Source: Galerina marginata (lineage: Eukaryota; Basidiomycota; Agaricomycetes; Agaricales; Galerinaceae). Taken from it: DNA of 64,000 nt. The stretch is from the NCBI GenBank assembly GCA_023014335.1, contig JAECYW010000005.1, positions 372,001-436,000 on the forward strand, given 5' to 3'. This document shows positions 37,232 to 50,330 of the stretch, piece after piece (the stretch's first letter is position 1; each line of letters starts with the position of its first letter). Under the pieces are notes generated by a model. The model did no database searches and had not been told where the DNA came from. It worked only from the letters and a program-made list of their open reading frames with translations. The translations under genes were made by a program, and so were the position numbers.

Positions 37232-37359
37232 GTTGATTGATTTCTGTGAGAGGGGAAACACAGAAACTGGAGCCCCTAGGACCTCACTTATACAAATTTC
37301 GAGCTGGTGTAATTAACCATCAAAGCCCACGGACAGCACAAACCTAGAACCTTGTACTA

Positions 37360-37829
37360 CGGAGTTCGTTCATGAAGGGGGCCGCAAAAAATAGGATATG
37401 AGCATGAGTATCATTGGTTTCACCGGCCTCACTCCAACAAATAAAAAACGAGTACTGTGGTATCAACTTCTTCTGATGATAAAGAAAAATGAAAGGACTC
37501 GTCGAAGTTTGACGGTTTTTCATGGAGCTCGTTCGTAATAAGAGCCCTTAAAAATAGTAGATACATGGGGTTCACGGTCCTTACTCCAACGAATTGAAAA
37601 CGAGTACTGTGGTATCCACTTCTTCTGATCATATAAAAAAATGAAAGAACTCGCCGAAGTTTGACGGTTTTTCATGGAGTTCGTTCATGATAAGAGCCCT
37701 GAAAAATAGTAGATGCGGATAAACATCATGGGTTTCACGGTCCTCACTCCAACGGACTAAAAACAGACTGCTGTGGTATCAACTTCTTCTTCTGATCATA
37801 AAATGAAAGAACTCGTCGAAGTTTGACGG
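37360..37829 (-). repeat. Tandem ~160-bp repeat at the inner end of the right arm
   Basis: There are three units in reverse orientation relative to the left arm, with spacings of 163 and 151 bp, plus a more diverged continuation to about 37360 that the left arm lacks. Shared strings include GTCGAAGTTTGACGG, CTTCTTCTGAT and CACTCCAAC. Confidence 0.88.
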
Positions 37830-38847
37830 CTCCTTATGATATTGTTATTTCTCGTCACTGGCAATCCGTGTTGACTCCAACCATTCTGGACTACTGCGAT
37901 ACGATAATTTTTGTTGGGTCAACTTTGCCCAAGCGTTCTCAAGCAGTAAATCATCCTATCCTAAACGGCAAATAGTTTTCTCGACTTGCATCTGGTTTCT
38001 GTATTCCAAATTCCACCTTTTCTTAGAACTTAGCTTTGTCCCCGAGGAACCCGAAAGATTTACCGCTCAGCGCTCAATTTCCAAACACAGTAAGCCAATC
38101 CAAGATGTGAGATGTTCACCGCGACGTCATTGATTAAAAATAGGGCTATTCCTGCTAATTCCGTAAATAGTATATGGTTAGTACCAGCTGATACCTTGGT
38201 TATAAACGTAGATGACGATGTGGCTGCTCCATTGACATAGCTCTCTATGAACCCGTTGAGGCAAATCCAGAATTGTGAAACTAAACTCACGCTGTCGCGT
38301 TCAGACCGCCGGACCCGAGATCGAACAGATTAGATCAGGTGAGAACTGTGTGGTTCAGCCATCTGCATATATCAAGCTTCGAGACTTCGGACGAGTCACG
38401 CCGTGGAAGTTTGGGAAACGGAATGAATGGGATGGCAGAATCTGTAAATGAAATCGGGGAATTCTTGGGTTTCGGCACCAAGAGCGCGGCTGACGTCACA
38501 ACTAGATGATCAAATTATGGACGCCACTTCTATACTCGAGTAACTAACGGCAAGTAAACCAGGTGCTATTATTGCGATTGTGATGGAAATTTACTACTTA
38601 TGCTCTGCCATCCGTATTCGAAACCTAGAGAAGTTCTTCGACCGACTTTCGCTCATTAACTTGAAGCCTTGAACTTGAAATCACGCAGTGGTACGTCGGT
38701 TATTTGGCCAAGGTTCTGTGAGTCTTTCTGAAGCCATTGCAATCATCGACATTGAACTGACCTGCATTGTAATTCATCACCCTCCAGGATAATTTCAAAT
38801 TGCCGCAGTTTTCTTCCGGACATTAAATTCAAACAACCCAAAAGGAA

Positions 38848-40332
38848 ATGAAAAGTGTTCCTGTGCCTACCAGTGAGCTGCTTGGAACAATCTTCGAGGC
38901 ATTTGGGTATGGTGAGAATCGATATCTAGCACTCAAAATTTTTGGATAGCACACTAATGGTCACAAGGGATTTATTTGGTGGTATTCCCACAATGTCTTC
39001 GTATAATGCTCCGCAAGGACCTGGGAAGTGTACTCACAGCATGTTTTGTTGGGAGTATTGGAATCAACCTTTTACTCATTACACTGGTATGTTCCATATC
39101 CACGAGTAAATTGACGCAATATAAATTAATTGCGTTAATCTTTCAGCATTTCATTGTCGACCTCATCCGAGCCTTCGAAGCATTCACTGCGAATATGGAC
39201 ATAGCAGGCTCGCCTGTGGCATATTTCGCCGACGTCGATACACGCTTGAATATCACGAAGACCGCCGCTTATGTTGCCACCACGCTCTTGGCCGATGCAC
39301 TTCTCGTAAATTCCCTTGAGCTTCCTGGAAGTGCAACCAAATTATTAAAATGATGATTACCTGCAGGTGTACCGAACTTTTATCGTATGGGGACATAATT
39401 ACTGGATCGTTGTTCTTCCCAGCCTCCTTTTCGTTCTCGACTTTTGTAGTGTCTTTAAACCCAGTACAATTATTCCTCTTGACTGATCAATTTTGCAGCG
39501 ATGTCGGTTTGGTTCACTTGGTCTATTAACGAGGCCCATCCTGGTAGTAGCGTCCTGGTTTCTTCCGTTTTCGCTCGGTCGAAATATTTTTTCGTCGCGA
39601 CATTGGCTCTTAATTTACTTTGCACAAGTGAGTCAGTCTACTTTCCGTTTAAATAAGGGTTTATCTCATTGTCACTGTGGCAGTACTCATTGCCTTCAAG
39701 ATCTGGAAAGTTCAAAGCCAAGTAGTTAGTTATGTTTCTGGCCCTTCCCGTGGATCCAATGCCCTTTCCATTATCCTCGAGTCTGGTGCGTATTTAGCAT
39801 TCGATAAAAATTGACTTCTTGTTCACTGACGTTGTTCACGACGAAGCTGCAATTTATTCGGCTGCTCTGATGTGCTTAATAGGGACTTCGATTGCCGGCA
39901 CTTCCGTCTTTTTTGGGTTCTTGAATTTAGTAAGTCTTTTATAGTCATCCGCCCTAGGCTATCCGTACTCGTAACTTACATTGGAATCTGTAGATGCCAC
40001 CTCTCATCGTAAGTCACTACTTTAAATGGGTCCTACGAAACAGTGCTCACTATTATTGCTCACTGTAGGGATCCGTTTTCTCTTATATCATTCTTCGCAG
40101 CTCGACAGATGTCAAACGATTTACGACTGTGTCAGGAACCTTAGTTTCACGAGGGAACGAAAGTTTGTCAGGAGGTCGCGGACCTCGTCATCCTGGCTCC
40201 AACTTTCATAAACAAGCCCATTCAGAAGGGGAAGGCGTGCACATCCATCTTCAGCAGATTGTGCACCATGACCAGAATAGTATGGAACGGGGAATAAAGG
40301 CGTCGGATATGCAATCTGACTTTTCTACCTGA
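38848..40332 (+). CDS. Basidiomycete seven-transmembrane protein (right-arm copy), 9 exons, 337 aa
   Basis: Exons: 38848-38911, 38968-39086, 39147-39305, 39367-39445, 39499-39627, 39684-39785, 39847-39929, 39994-40008, 40069-40332. Exon 8 is only 15 nt (MPPLI). The joined frame gives 337 residues with hydrophobic segments roughly at 15-35, 40-60, 100-120, 125-145, 185-205, 240-260 and 265-285, then a polar tail. The layout, with an extracellular-type loop before FIVWGHNYW and a basic loop FKIWKVQSQ, is that of the large unnamed fungal 7-TM family. There is no STE3 or rhodopsin signature. The gene is duplicated in the left arm; the two copies appear nearly identical. Confidence 0.88.
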
Positions 40333-40657
40333 CTCCGAGTGCTCTAGGCACGCTCCCAACATATATAGGATTCTCTATTTCATATATTTTTGTCAGTGTG
40401 TAGTAGTTGGTAGTCTCAAGATTGTTCTTCTACCTCGGCGCTTTCTCGTTAACTACATATCCTGAAGGGTATCAAGTTTTCATCCTTTGGGCCTTTGGTA
40501 TCTCAGTGGCACAGCGATCACTGATTAGAGCAAGCCGTGCCTCGTTTCACTTTAGCAGGAACGCACTCTCGCAGACGCGGCTTCGCCGCTACTTCTTGCA
40601 AACGTGTACAAAGTCTTGTGAGTGAAGGAACAGGAGTTCAGACGTAGGCCCCACTCC

Positions 40658-41019
40658 CATCTTCAACTTCAACTTTCAAGACTGCCTCTCTAATATTTGT
40701 CGCTTTCCATGTTTCGTACGGAGGAGGCGAGTTTTCCAACATTTTTCCTTTGGGGCTCCTCGGCAAAATTACAGGCCTTAGTCTGAGGCCTATGGTTTCA
40801 AAAGCCTGATCCCCAAAGCCTGAATCCCAGACGGGGCTTTAGGCCGTGCCTGAGCCGACAGATCACTCCAACTTTAGTTCCTTCCTATCGGGACTTAATA
40901 ATTGATTATCCCTAGGGTCTATCAATTCATCGTCCAAAAGTGTCAGCAGAAAACTTGAAGAACTCATTCAACACTCATTCTGTTGCATTCCGGTTGCAGG
41001 CGGGAGTTGGCAGGGTGAT
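40658..41019. other. Intergenic stretch right of the inverted duplication
   Basis: No gene is visible. It contains short repeated words (AGGCCT, CCTGA, AAAGCC) that could form small hairpins around 40775-40850 but nothing assignable. Confidence 0.4.
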
Positions 41020-43480
41020 GAGCCTAGGTTAGGGTTCGTACAATGTGTGATATTGACCAAACTTTGACGTCTTTCTTGCTCTCACTGTTCTGCTTCCACC
41101 ACCGTCGATATCGATGGTTTCTTCCTAAACGACGACTTTTGCTCAGATCCTGGCTCGCTTGAGTCCGATTCTTCCTCCCACCCGCCGCTCCTATGCAGAG
41201 GCCAGGCCTAGAAATACAATCGGCGCACGCCTTGCTTTCTACCTATCTCCATTCACCCATTGCTCTCCTCCTCTCTTCGCGTGCTCACTTAGTGAAATAG
41301 TACTGGGATGGTAGTTCGGAAAAGTCTTTGGCACTGAGGAAGATCAATTCTTTGGCGGGATGACACGATAACGATAGGTCCGTCCACTTCTAGCTTCCTA
41401 CGATGTTCTTGACACTCGTACCCTCCCAGCAGTCTTTGACACTATATCGTGCTGGGCCACATGAATGACTGATACCTCCTAGACTGTGCCTCCAATAGGA
41501 TCTTCATCTGAATACATCCCGTCCCACATTCACTGCTCTCGATCCAACTGCCAGGCCCGGGATTACCCTCGGCGCAGCTCCTATCCATCTCCACCCTCGT
41601 TGCTGCTCTCCTGCTTTTTGCATGCTTGTTGGAAAGAGCAGCACGATGGTGTGTTTTGATGTTCGAACTGTAGGTATAGCTCCGCGAGGTTGCCCGAATG
41701 AGACCAATCCTAGCGGATGGCAGAATGATACGAAACGAATACAAAACGCTGCCACTCGACCTTTCTTGCAGAAATATCGACCACCCGGCGCGCCTCCTGC
41801 CTCCCACCGATCTCCATCCCTATCACTGCTCGCATGCTCATCTACTCTATATCTCTCACCAGATGAAAGACCAGATGTGCTAGTTCAGGTGCCTGTTCCA
41901 AAGCAAGCGAGCAGAGCAGTATGGGAGTGGTGGGGTCGTTATTTGAGATATAGGAGCCGCGGGGGCCCAGTGAGACTAACTCCCTAGCCAATTGCAGGAT
42001 GATACGAAAACGAACGTCGTTTCATCTCCCGAGGACGACAAACCAATCCGCCGTCAACATCCCAGCTGAAAGAAGGAACAGAACAGTACGGCGCTATTAA
42101 TATCGGTGAGTTACTAGCTCATTAGATGAATCTGGAGCTGAATATGCTATATCTACAGTGAATGTGGAGACGTACCACGATGTTCTAGAGTTTAAATATA
42201 TACTCGACCCGTTTGTTTCTCGTCAACCACTCGCTGCAGGACGCCAGTCCCGGAATACCCTCGGCGCATTGACAGTCAGGTCCTGCTTTCTACTTACACG
42301 CCACCGTTGCTGCTCTCCTGCTCGCTTCGCGTGCTCATCGGGCAGAGCAGTATGAGGATGGTAATGCTTTTAGCAACCTGGTCATCTCGGGGTATCCGGT
42401 GTGATCAGGTCCCTAGTTCGGATGGCGGAATGAAGCGAAACGAATGGTGGCTTTCAAACATAGCTGGGATTTCACTTTTCACTTTTACGATCTTGTTGGA
42501 CTGGTACGCGCCCGAAAAACTTCCATTCAAAACTAGATCGCAGCAGCCTTGCGCGTTGCGATGGGTCCACGCAAGTTTGGCAGCGTCAGGCAGTTGTCCG
42601 ACGGGATCGAGAACGCATTGGACATCAAGTTAAAGGCTGGCCAACGTCACTTGGGGTTGTACTCCTTCATCTTGATGAACTCTCCCCAGGCGATGCTGCT
42701 TTCATTCCCGTCCTGCGCACCTGCCTCCGCCTTAGCTCACGCTTGCAGACACTGCACCTACCGATGAACTAACCTGCTGCTATCGTCACCACTGCAATTG
42801 ACAAACGGAACAGAACGGAACGATGCTTGGGATATACAAGCTTTCGGTGAGTTACTAGTTTATTTGATGCATACATATCTGAATTTCCTATTTCTACAGT
42901 ATATAGTCTGTATACCTACCGTTAACGCGAGCCTGATTATCACTGTGAGGCAAGGCGAGCATCTGAATTGGTTGATACCGTTGCGGTATGTAATTGTTAT
43001 TTTTTGTGTCTATCATTTTCCTGCGCGTTCGCTATTTCTTTTTTCTAGAAGCTACGTTTTATGGTATAATTATTATGTCTGATCCCATTTCGTTCGCCTT
43101 CATCTTTTCTCTATTATCTTGATCTTTTTCCGGTCTTGTTTCACTAGTCGTCATTTCTATTCCATTTTGATCAGCGTCACAGTTGAGTTTGCAATATTCA
43201 TTGCTGCGTAAGTATGGTTTCTTTAGTTTGATTCTGATTCTTCTTCCTCTTCGACCTGTCAAGACTGTCCGCTGTAACCTCTTGTCAAGGATGTCCGCCT
43301 CAAGTCGTTGCATCTTCCTTCTCTCCAATCGATCATCATTGCCGCCGATAGAACGGAACAGGGCCATTGGTGAGCTACAAGCTTATTGGATGAATTTTGA
43401 TCTAAATCTTCTGCATCTACAGTGAAAGTGAGACGCACCTCCAGAATCTGGAGGCTAGAGTCGGGATCTACACTCGTCCT
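41020..43480 (+). repeat. Decayed copy of the dispersed repeat family (block 4)
   Basis: CCTAGGTTAGGGTTCG is near 41024 and the palindrome ACCGTCGATATCGATGG at about 41101. Sub-units with CCCTCGGCGCAG are near 41568 and 42257, and a GTTGTCCGACGGGATCGAGA module is near 42592. Three intron-like segments lie at 42106-42158, 42847-42899 and 43370-43422, each exactly 53 nt. Another sub-unit start (CCAGGAACACCCTCGGCGCAG) follows near 43518. This is the block in which the intron-like segment recurs most. Confidence 0.78.
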
Positions 43481-43879
43481 TCAATGGACTCCCGCTGCCT
43501 CGATCGAACCGCCAGGTCCAGGAACACCCTCGGCGCAGCGCCTGCCTTCTACTTGCCCATCCCCGTCACTGCTATCTCTGTGATCAATTCTCTAGCAGAT
43601 CTCCAGATGATACGAAAGGAAACGCAAGTTTTCGAGCTTAACAGTTTCCAACAACGACAACTAGATCGCCGGGCTAAGGTATTATCTCCATCGGTCTTGG
43701 ATCTCGACAAATGGCGGCTCGCACCTAAACCACCCAAGGTACGAGTGACGTGAGACCAACAAGGCGGCCAAACCATACACATTGCGAGTACATGGTAAGC
43801 CTAAATGTTGAACCTATATTTATATGAACAGATGGATACTCACCCAAGTGACCGAAGCATTAATAAGTTTCGTCCTCAG

Positions 43880-43910
43880 CACAGCCTTGAGACGGCCACT
43901 CAAGGCTGTG
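43880..43910. repeat. Hairpin with 12-bp perfect stem and 7-nt loop
   Basis: CACAGCCTTGAG (43880-43891) pairs exactly with CTCAAGGCTGTG (43899-43910). It lies in the gap between repeat block 4 and the membrane-protein gene, about 310 bp before its start codon. It could be a small foldback element end or a structured transcript part. Confidence 0.85.
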
Positions 43911-44220
43911 TGAAAATTGCGCTTACGGGGTAGTGTTCTTGAGCTTTGAACGGTAAGCATTTTTTTTATGTGGTTTGTTGTGCATTCTGGGCTGAACCCG
44001 AGCTAGTCTATACACTTTGAGATGGCGAGGTTATGTTGGTGGTTAAAACATCGGCGGAAGGAAGGGACTGAAGCCACGAGCCGCTCTCAAGCTGCCACGG
44101 CAGTGCCTGTGCCATCTTATATGTGCCATGCATGAATACTAATTATACCTCAAAGCTGTACAGCCTGTGCTTTTGTGTGTCCCACGAAGCGTACTGCATT
44201 TTCGAATAAAAACTGGTACC

Positions 44221-45842
44221 ATGCCATCTATTCCAGACATTTGTTTCCCTTTTCTCATGCTATTAGTCTTCTGGCTTCTATATGCCTTTTCCAATACGGA
44301 CGCTGCTCCCCTCACGACGCAACAAATATATCAAGGTTCCAGACTTAATGATGAATGTATCTGCCCACGGTCAGTCTCTGATATAGTTTGGAGCTGTATC
44401 ACAACGATCGTCGCGTGTTCTTGGGTGTCAATTCATCCTAACATCCCCGCCAAAGGCATTTCATGGTGGCGAAATGTTCTTCGACGCTGCGAATTGATGT
44501 TTTGGGCAATTATTGCCCCAGAGTTCATCATGTTTTGGGCTATGAAACAACGAATTGGAGCTGGTTTCATTGAAAGTGAATATAAAAGTCAGTATTCGAT
44601 TTCACTAATATTAGGCAATGGCTGACTTCTTGGCGTAGAGGACGGATGGACAAAGACACATGGGCATTATCTACAAATGGGTGGATTCATCTTGCACGAT
44701 AGAGAAGGCGCCAGGGGGGTTCTTTCAGCGAAGCAACTTAAAGAGCTGCTGCAGAAAAAAGCTATCAACCTACCCTCCATCACAGAGGACGAAATTCAAG
44801 ATCGTAGCAAAGGCGATAGTCTCTCCAAGGCTGTTGTTATTGTACAAACGACATGGTTTATCACTCAATGTGTCGCTCGCATAACACAGGGCCTCATCAT
44901 TACAGAGCTTGAACTAGTAACGCTGGCTTTAGCTGCGCTGAATGGTGTCATATATTTCGCTTGGTGGAATAAACCCCTCAACGTTCAGTCAACAGTTCCG
45001 GTGCTTCTTAGACCGGGGAGCACAGAGCACCATGAATCTGCCTCAAACGGTTCGAAAACAACAATTTTCCTCCTCATTTATCACTAATTTCTTTGACTCC
45101 TTAAATTAGGCGTTCTTCTGGTCGAGAATAGGGAGACTTCTCTTGCGATGGAGTGTAGCAGTGGTGGTGGTAAGTACAGTAATATGTTGTGTTCATTGAT
45201 TAATCTCAGGTTTTAATTTTCTTCAAATTAGACTTGTTAGTCCCGCCTGATTCCTCTAATGCACCAGAGCAAGTTGAAGCTGAGAATGGCTTGTCACACA
45301 AGCCAAATTTTGGTGTCCGACTTTGGCAACTTTTCCATAACATATTTCGTCCATTTCGTGCAGTGATTTTGGGGGTTGTCCGTCGGATAAGCGAGATTTT
45401 GGACACTGCGAATGTGGATGAGGATAAGATGTCTGTGAAGACATTCTATGCCATTGTCCAAGTAGAGGACATGGGGCCACTTGCAGTTTTTCTCTCATTT
45501 ATCGGTTGCATGTTCGGAGCTATCCATTTGGCTGGGTGGAACATATTCTTCCCATCCACAATTGAAGCAACAATATGGCGTATCTCTTCAGCAACCATTA
45601 CTGTTATACCCTGGATCTCCACACTTTCATTTTCTTTTGCTCCAGAATTTCACCTCATCCTGCCGTTCAATTCAATTAGTGACAAAGTCGAAATTGCGTA
45701 CGTCGGCATACTGTATGCCGGCGCTATGTTCTACGTTCTCGCGCGACTTTTACTTTTGGTGGAGGCAGTTATTTCTCTCAGAGATCTTCAACCAGAGGCA
45801 CTAGAAGTAGTTTCATGGACATTGCTCATACCGCACGTTTGA
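44221..45842 (+). CDS. Basidiomycete multi-pass membrane protein of unnamed family, 4 exons, 482 aa
   Basis: Exons: 44221-44587, 44639-45049, 45110-45169, 45232-45842. The first ~25 residues are hydrophobic (signal peptide or first helix). Further hydrophobic segments appear around DIVWSCITTIVACSWVSIH, the LMFWAIIAPEFIMFWAM stretch, QTTWFITQCVARITQGL, the LALAALNGVIYFAWW region and three in the C-terminal part. Conserved marks of this widespread Agaricomycete family are HPNIPA, GWTKTHGHYLQMGGF, DRSKGDSLSK and ITELELVTLA. I know of no assigned function. The C-terminal 33 residues match the gene tail at 1-105, and both genes are followed by a copy of the dispersed repeat family. Confidence 0.88.
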
Positions 45843-45899
45843 TTCATTAGCACTGTATTGGGTCTCAACTAACAAATATATGTATTCTCTTTCACCGGG

Positions 45900-48420
45900 G
45901 TTCAAATTCAAATTCAGATTTTGGGGTGGGACAAGAGGGGCGTCGTCGCCTCATACTCAGACATGACTGGGCGATGACGAGGACAGAAGAGAAGGAAGGA
46001 GAGCAAATATAGGCTGGATGGCCGTTGAAGGGTGTTGAGTCACTGTTGACATTGCTCATCAGCCTCGGGGAACTTTTTTCCCCATTAGATAATGCACAGC
46101 CACCTTTATCACCGCAACCACCCCGATCGATTTCGATGATTCCTTCTGAACAACGGCTTTAGCTCGAATCTTGGGTTGAATCCAATCCTGGCTCACTTTC
46201 AACTACTGAGATGGTAGCTTCAGCGCCAAGGACCGCCAACTACGCACCACAGGTAGTGCCTCCGCGGCTGTCCAGCCCATAGCTTGTCAACTTCGCCATC
46301 ATCTCCTGTGCCAGATACCCTTTCACTAAGCGTCCTGGGCGATACCTCCGAGACGACTACTTTGATAACTAGGCTCTTGATCTGCGTACATCCGTCCCAC
46401 GATCGCTGCTCTCGATTTAACCGCCAGGTCCAGGATCACCATTGGCGCAGCTCCGATGGCACCTTCACCCCGTCGCTGCTTTTCTGATTTTTGTATTCTT
46501 GTTGGGCAGAGCATTATTGGGATGTAAGTCCTATACAATGTAGCTGCGCCGAAGGTGACCGAATGACACAATCCCCCAGCGGATGGCAGGCTGATGTGGG
46601 ATGAGACGAAACAACACGACATGCTGAACCTGGAAGCTCCCTCCGACATCGGCCGCGGTGGATAAGGAAATGGAATGAAACGCTGCTTACAAACTTAATC
46701 TTGGGTTCTACCACTTAGATTTTGCTTCATCCAACGTTCTTAGACACCCATACAAACGCCACGCAAAAGTATGCAACGACAAGACCTGAACTTCTGGCTA
46801 CACATTCTCCCTCAGCATACAACAAATTGGGACGCATAACCACAAGGGTCTGCACTCAGGCAGGCGCAGGACGGGGACGAGAACGCACTGGATTTCAGGG
46901 TGAAGGCTGGACAACCTCCCACTCAGAGTTGTACTCCTTGCTTCATCTTGATAATCCCAAACTGTCGGATCTGCGCTCATTCCCGTCCTGCACACTCTTT
47001 CTGGCCTCACGCTCACCGCAACCCCCCACCTCCGCCGACAACAACGACGACGATGAACAAACTGGCCGTTAACACCTCGGTTGACAGACAGACGGTTCTA
47101 GTAGCGATGTCATCGGTGAGTTACTGTCTCTTTAGTCGAACTAGGATCTGAGTCTCATTTACCTTCAGTATACTGTCCACATGAGCCGTCCCTTTAGAAT
47201 GTGGGCTCTAGAGTTCGGATCTTTATCCGCCCGTCCCTCATCAGCCACCCAGGAACACCCTCGACGTACCTCCTCGTCCTATCTTCTACTTCCCCTCCCT
47301 CATCACTACTTCGCGTGACAGGGGCAGAGGAGTATGAGGATTTCCGTTTTGTATAGGAGCCATACTCTGAGGGTATCCAGTGCAATCAGTTCCCTATCGG
47401 ATGGCGGAATGATGCGAAAGAATTCCTGGTCCTCGAGCTTGAGCTTCTATCCTGCTTTTCCTCCTCCTCCTCCTTCCTTTCTACGAGGTTCTTGAACTGG
47501 TACGCGCCAGATAAGCCTCCGTTTAAAACCAGATCGCAGCAGCCTCGCGCGTTGCGCCTTAACAGATGGCTCCACAAGTTCGGCAGCATCAGGCAGTCGT
47601 CGGACGGGATCGAGAATGCCATGAAATTCAAGGTGAAGGCTGGACAACCTCACTCGGAGTTGTACCCCTTCATTTTGATAGATTCGCTCTATTTGAATTT
47701 CAGATGCTGCTGTCATTCCCGTCCTGCGCACCTGCCTCTATATTGGCTCGCGCTTGCACTCGCTGTACCTATCAATGAACTAACCTACTGCTGTCGTTAC
47801 CACTGCAGTTGACCAACGGAACAGAACGGGATGCTTTAGGTGAGTTACTACTTACTAGCTAATTTGATGCATTTAGTGGAACAGAAGGGAACGATACTCC
47901 GAATATCTACGGTCTCGGTGAGTTACCAGTTTATTCTATGCGTTTAGATTTGAATTTGATATTTCTACAGTATACAGAATGTATACCCCCGTCAACGCGA
48001 GCCTGATTATCCCTGTGAGGCAGAGCAACAAACTGAATCCGTTGATAGCATTGCGGTAATTGTTCTTTTTGGGGTTTATTACCTTCCTGCATGCTGCGCT
48101 ATTTCTTTTTCCTGGAAGCTACGTTTTTCTAGCACAATTCTTATATTTAACCCATTTTCGTTCGCCTTCGTCTTTCTCTCTTAGCTGTATCTTTCTCTGT
48201 TCTCGTTTTACTATTCGTCGTGTATATTCCGTTCTGTAATGTGTACTTTGTGTGGACTATTGGATTATTTGGACCGGAATGGACCTTGTTAATAACGGTA
48301 GAAAAGAAGCCTGCACACTATCATCTGGACCGACGCACAACAGTGACAAGGCAGTCATTGACTTCTTTCGTTATCGTTGGGAATCTACTCAGACAGCTCA
48401 GCAAATATTGACGTGAAATA
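45900..48420 (+). repeat. Decayed copy of the dispersed repeat family (block 5)
   Basis: The head resembles block 1 (GATGACGAGGACAGAAGAGAAGG near 45973 and ATTAGATAATGCACAGCC near 46085). A worn palindrome CCGATCGATTTCGATGA is near 46122. The ACGGGATCGAGAATG module is near 47604. Intron-like segments lie at 47116-47168 and 47918-47970. The tail GTGGACTATTGG to CGCACAACAGTGACAAGGCAGTC (48251-48356) matches the tail of block 7. Confidence 0.77.
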
Positions 48421-48639
48421 AAAATATATTCGTACCATGTCCACCTAGTTCGTCTCGTCTTCTCAATCAACCAACACGTGGTTCAGGAAATCCAGCGCTT
48501 TCCGAGATACGCGACCTACAAGGAGGATCTTCTCTCCGCACTCACCAGTTTTCCGGTCCGCTCCATGCCAAACTCCAACTCAATCTTCTCCTCCTCTGTG
48601 AAGAGACATATACCGCCACATACTTAGATCACTGTCGGT

Positions 48640-50060
48640 AGGACCTCCATTATTTCGTTCGTGCTCTGGTTTTCGAAGCACGGCGGCAACTCGATTTTGT
48701 ATGGGCTCTGGCCTCATTTCCCAATGCACTTGGAGGCTCTAATGTTCGTCTCTCGGTATTTCCTAAGACTCTCCGTCACATCAGCATCCAAGTGTCGGCC
48801 CACAGTCCTCAGATTGGAGGCGCAGGGAGAGGGGGCAAGCGACCGCCGACCATGACGTGGCACGACCAAGTTGCAACCAAGGCACGATGATGGCTCTGCT
48901 GGTCTAATTTTCTTGCTATATGAACTTACAACTAAGGTTAGTCTATCGATATTGCAGTAGGAGCAGCACTCACATTCTGTGCGGTCTCGACGCATTTGCC
49001 ATTTGGACGCGGCTTTGGGCCTGCGGGTCGGGTCTTCTTGTGCGGGTCGGGAGGGACGGCTTGGGTTAGGGTTCTGATTCTGATCCGGTGCGCAGCGCGT
49101 CGGTGCACGTTCTTTTCCATTAGGTAATCTACCGCCGCGTTTATCTTTGATCCCTTTCCGGCTCCCACAGTAGGTTCTACGACTACCACCACCATCGCTA
49201 TGGATGTTTCTTCTTGAGCGACGACCTTGACTCTGAATCTGGCTTTCTTCAGTCTGATTCAAGCTCCTCTAAGACTGTCAGCTGCAAGTCAAAGATGTCC
49301 AGCTTCTAGCCTGTCCTACAACTTCAAGGTCATCGTTGCTCTCTCCCCAACAACTAACCGTCCTGGCCGACATCTCTGAGACGGCGCCTCTAATGTCAAT
49401 ATTGACCTCTAGCCGTCTCCAATCGACCCCCGCTTCGCTTTATTCAACCGCCAGGTCCTGGAACATCCTCGACGTAGTTCCTAGGCCTACGTCATGCTTA
49501 CCCTCCCTCCTTGCTGCTCTTCAGCTCGTCGCGCACTTATCTGGCCGAGCGGTACTGGGATGGTCTGTGAATGCCATTAGATTCCCGAGGGTGACTAATT
49601 CTACGTCAGCACGATCCAAAAAAGATACGAACCCAAAAATAAACTCTTCCGTTCGAGCCCCTCGTTGACATTGACCACCCGCTGTGCACCTCTTACCTCC
49701 CCTTCCCCTTTCCTTTGCTGCTCTCCTGCTCTTCACATGCTCATCTGCTCTACATCTCTCTGCAAATGGACGGCATGTAAAACGGATGTGCTTCCATATT
49801 CCTGACCAGTGGGCTTGGCAGCGTGGGGAAAGTTGGGTGGATAGGAAAACGTAATGTAACACTGTTCTGGGCATAGGTTTGGATCCTACCTCTTGAGTCT
49901 TACTTTTTGCGATGTTCGGCTACGTATTCTCGCCCCAGTATACAATAAATTAGGATCCATAACCATGGTCTACACTCAGGCAGGCACAGGAGGCACGAGA
50001 ACGCGCTGGATTTCAAGGTGAAGGCTGGAAACCCTCCCCGGAGCTGTATTCCTTGATCCA
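48640..50060 (+). repeat. Decayed copy of the dispersed repeat family (block 6), with coding-like head module
   Basis: The head (48640-48990) aligns with 56585-56930 over about 340 bp. In both, one frame stays open across the module and gives similar peptides (FVRALVFEAR, ISIQV, HSPQIGG, GGKRP). Then follow GGCTTGGGTTAGGGTTCTG near 49060, CCATTAGGTAATCTACCGCC near 49118, a worn palindrome near 49192 and a sub-unit with CATCCTCGACGTAG near 49463. It stops before an intron-like segment. Confidence 0.77.
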
Positions 50061-50330
50061 ATTCGATGCCTTATGATCACGACTGGAAACTGGTCGGTAC
50101 TTAAGATTCGCCGGAACTCTGTTTTAGAAGGAAGCAAACACCGTGCGACATAACTCGAACCGGGAGAATGGACACTTCTCCGTCGGCCGATCTCAACGCC
50201 GAAGAGAACGTGAAGAACACCTTTATCACGCATGTCGAACTACCGAGTCCCGACATGTCCAAGGTAAGCTAAAGCATGCCAATGTACATACCAAATCAAA
50301 ATTCAACAGGCAAGATGTGTGAAATCTTCT

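Larger units (their letters stand above)
37360..40657 (-). repeat. Right arm of the large inverted duplication
   Basis: This is the reverse complement of 24604-27795 with a slightly longer inner end. Outer edges match to GGAGT(A/G)GGGCCTACGTC read outward-in on both sides, beyond which similarity stops. The inner ~160-bp tandem units occur here with GACGG boundaries at 37511, 37674 and 37825. The arm carries the second copy of the 7-TM gene on the plus strand. Confidence 0.95.

Noticed and set aside
38423..38670. A small gene in the right arm (ATG at 38423) with a second hydrophobic exon near 38563
   Set aside because: No donor and acceptor pair joins the two parts in the same phase, so the model fails.
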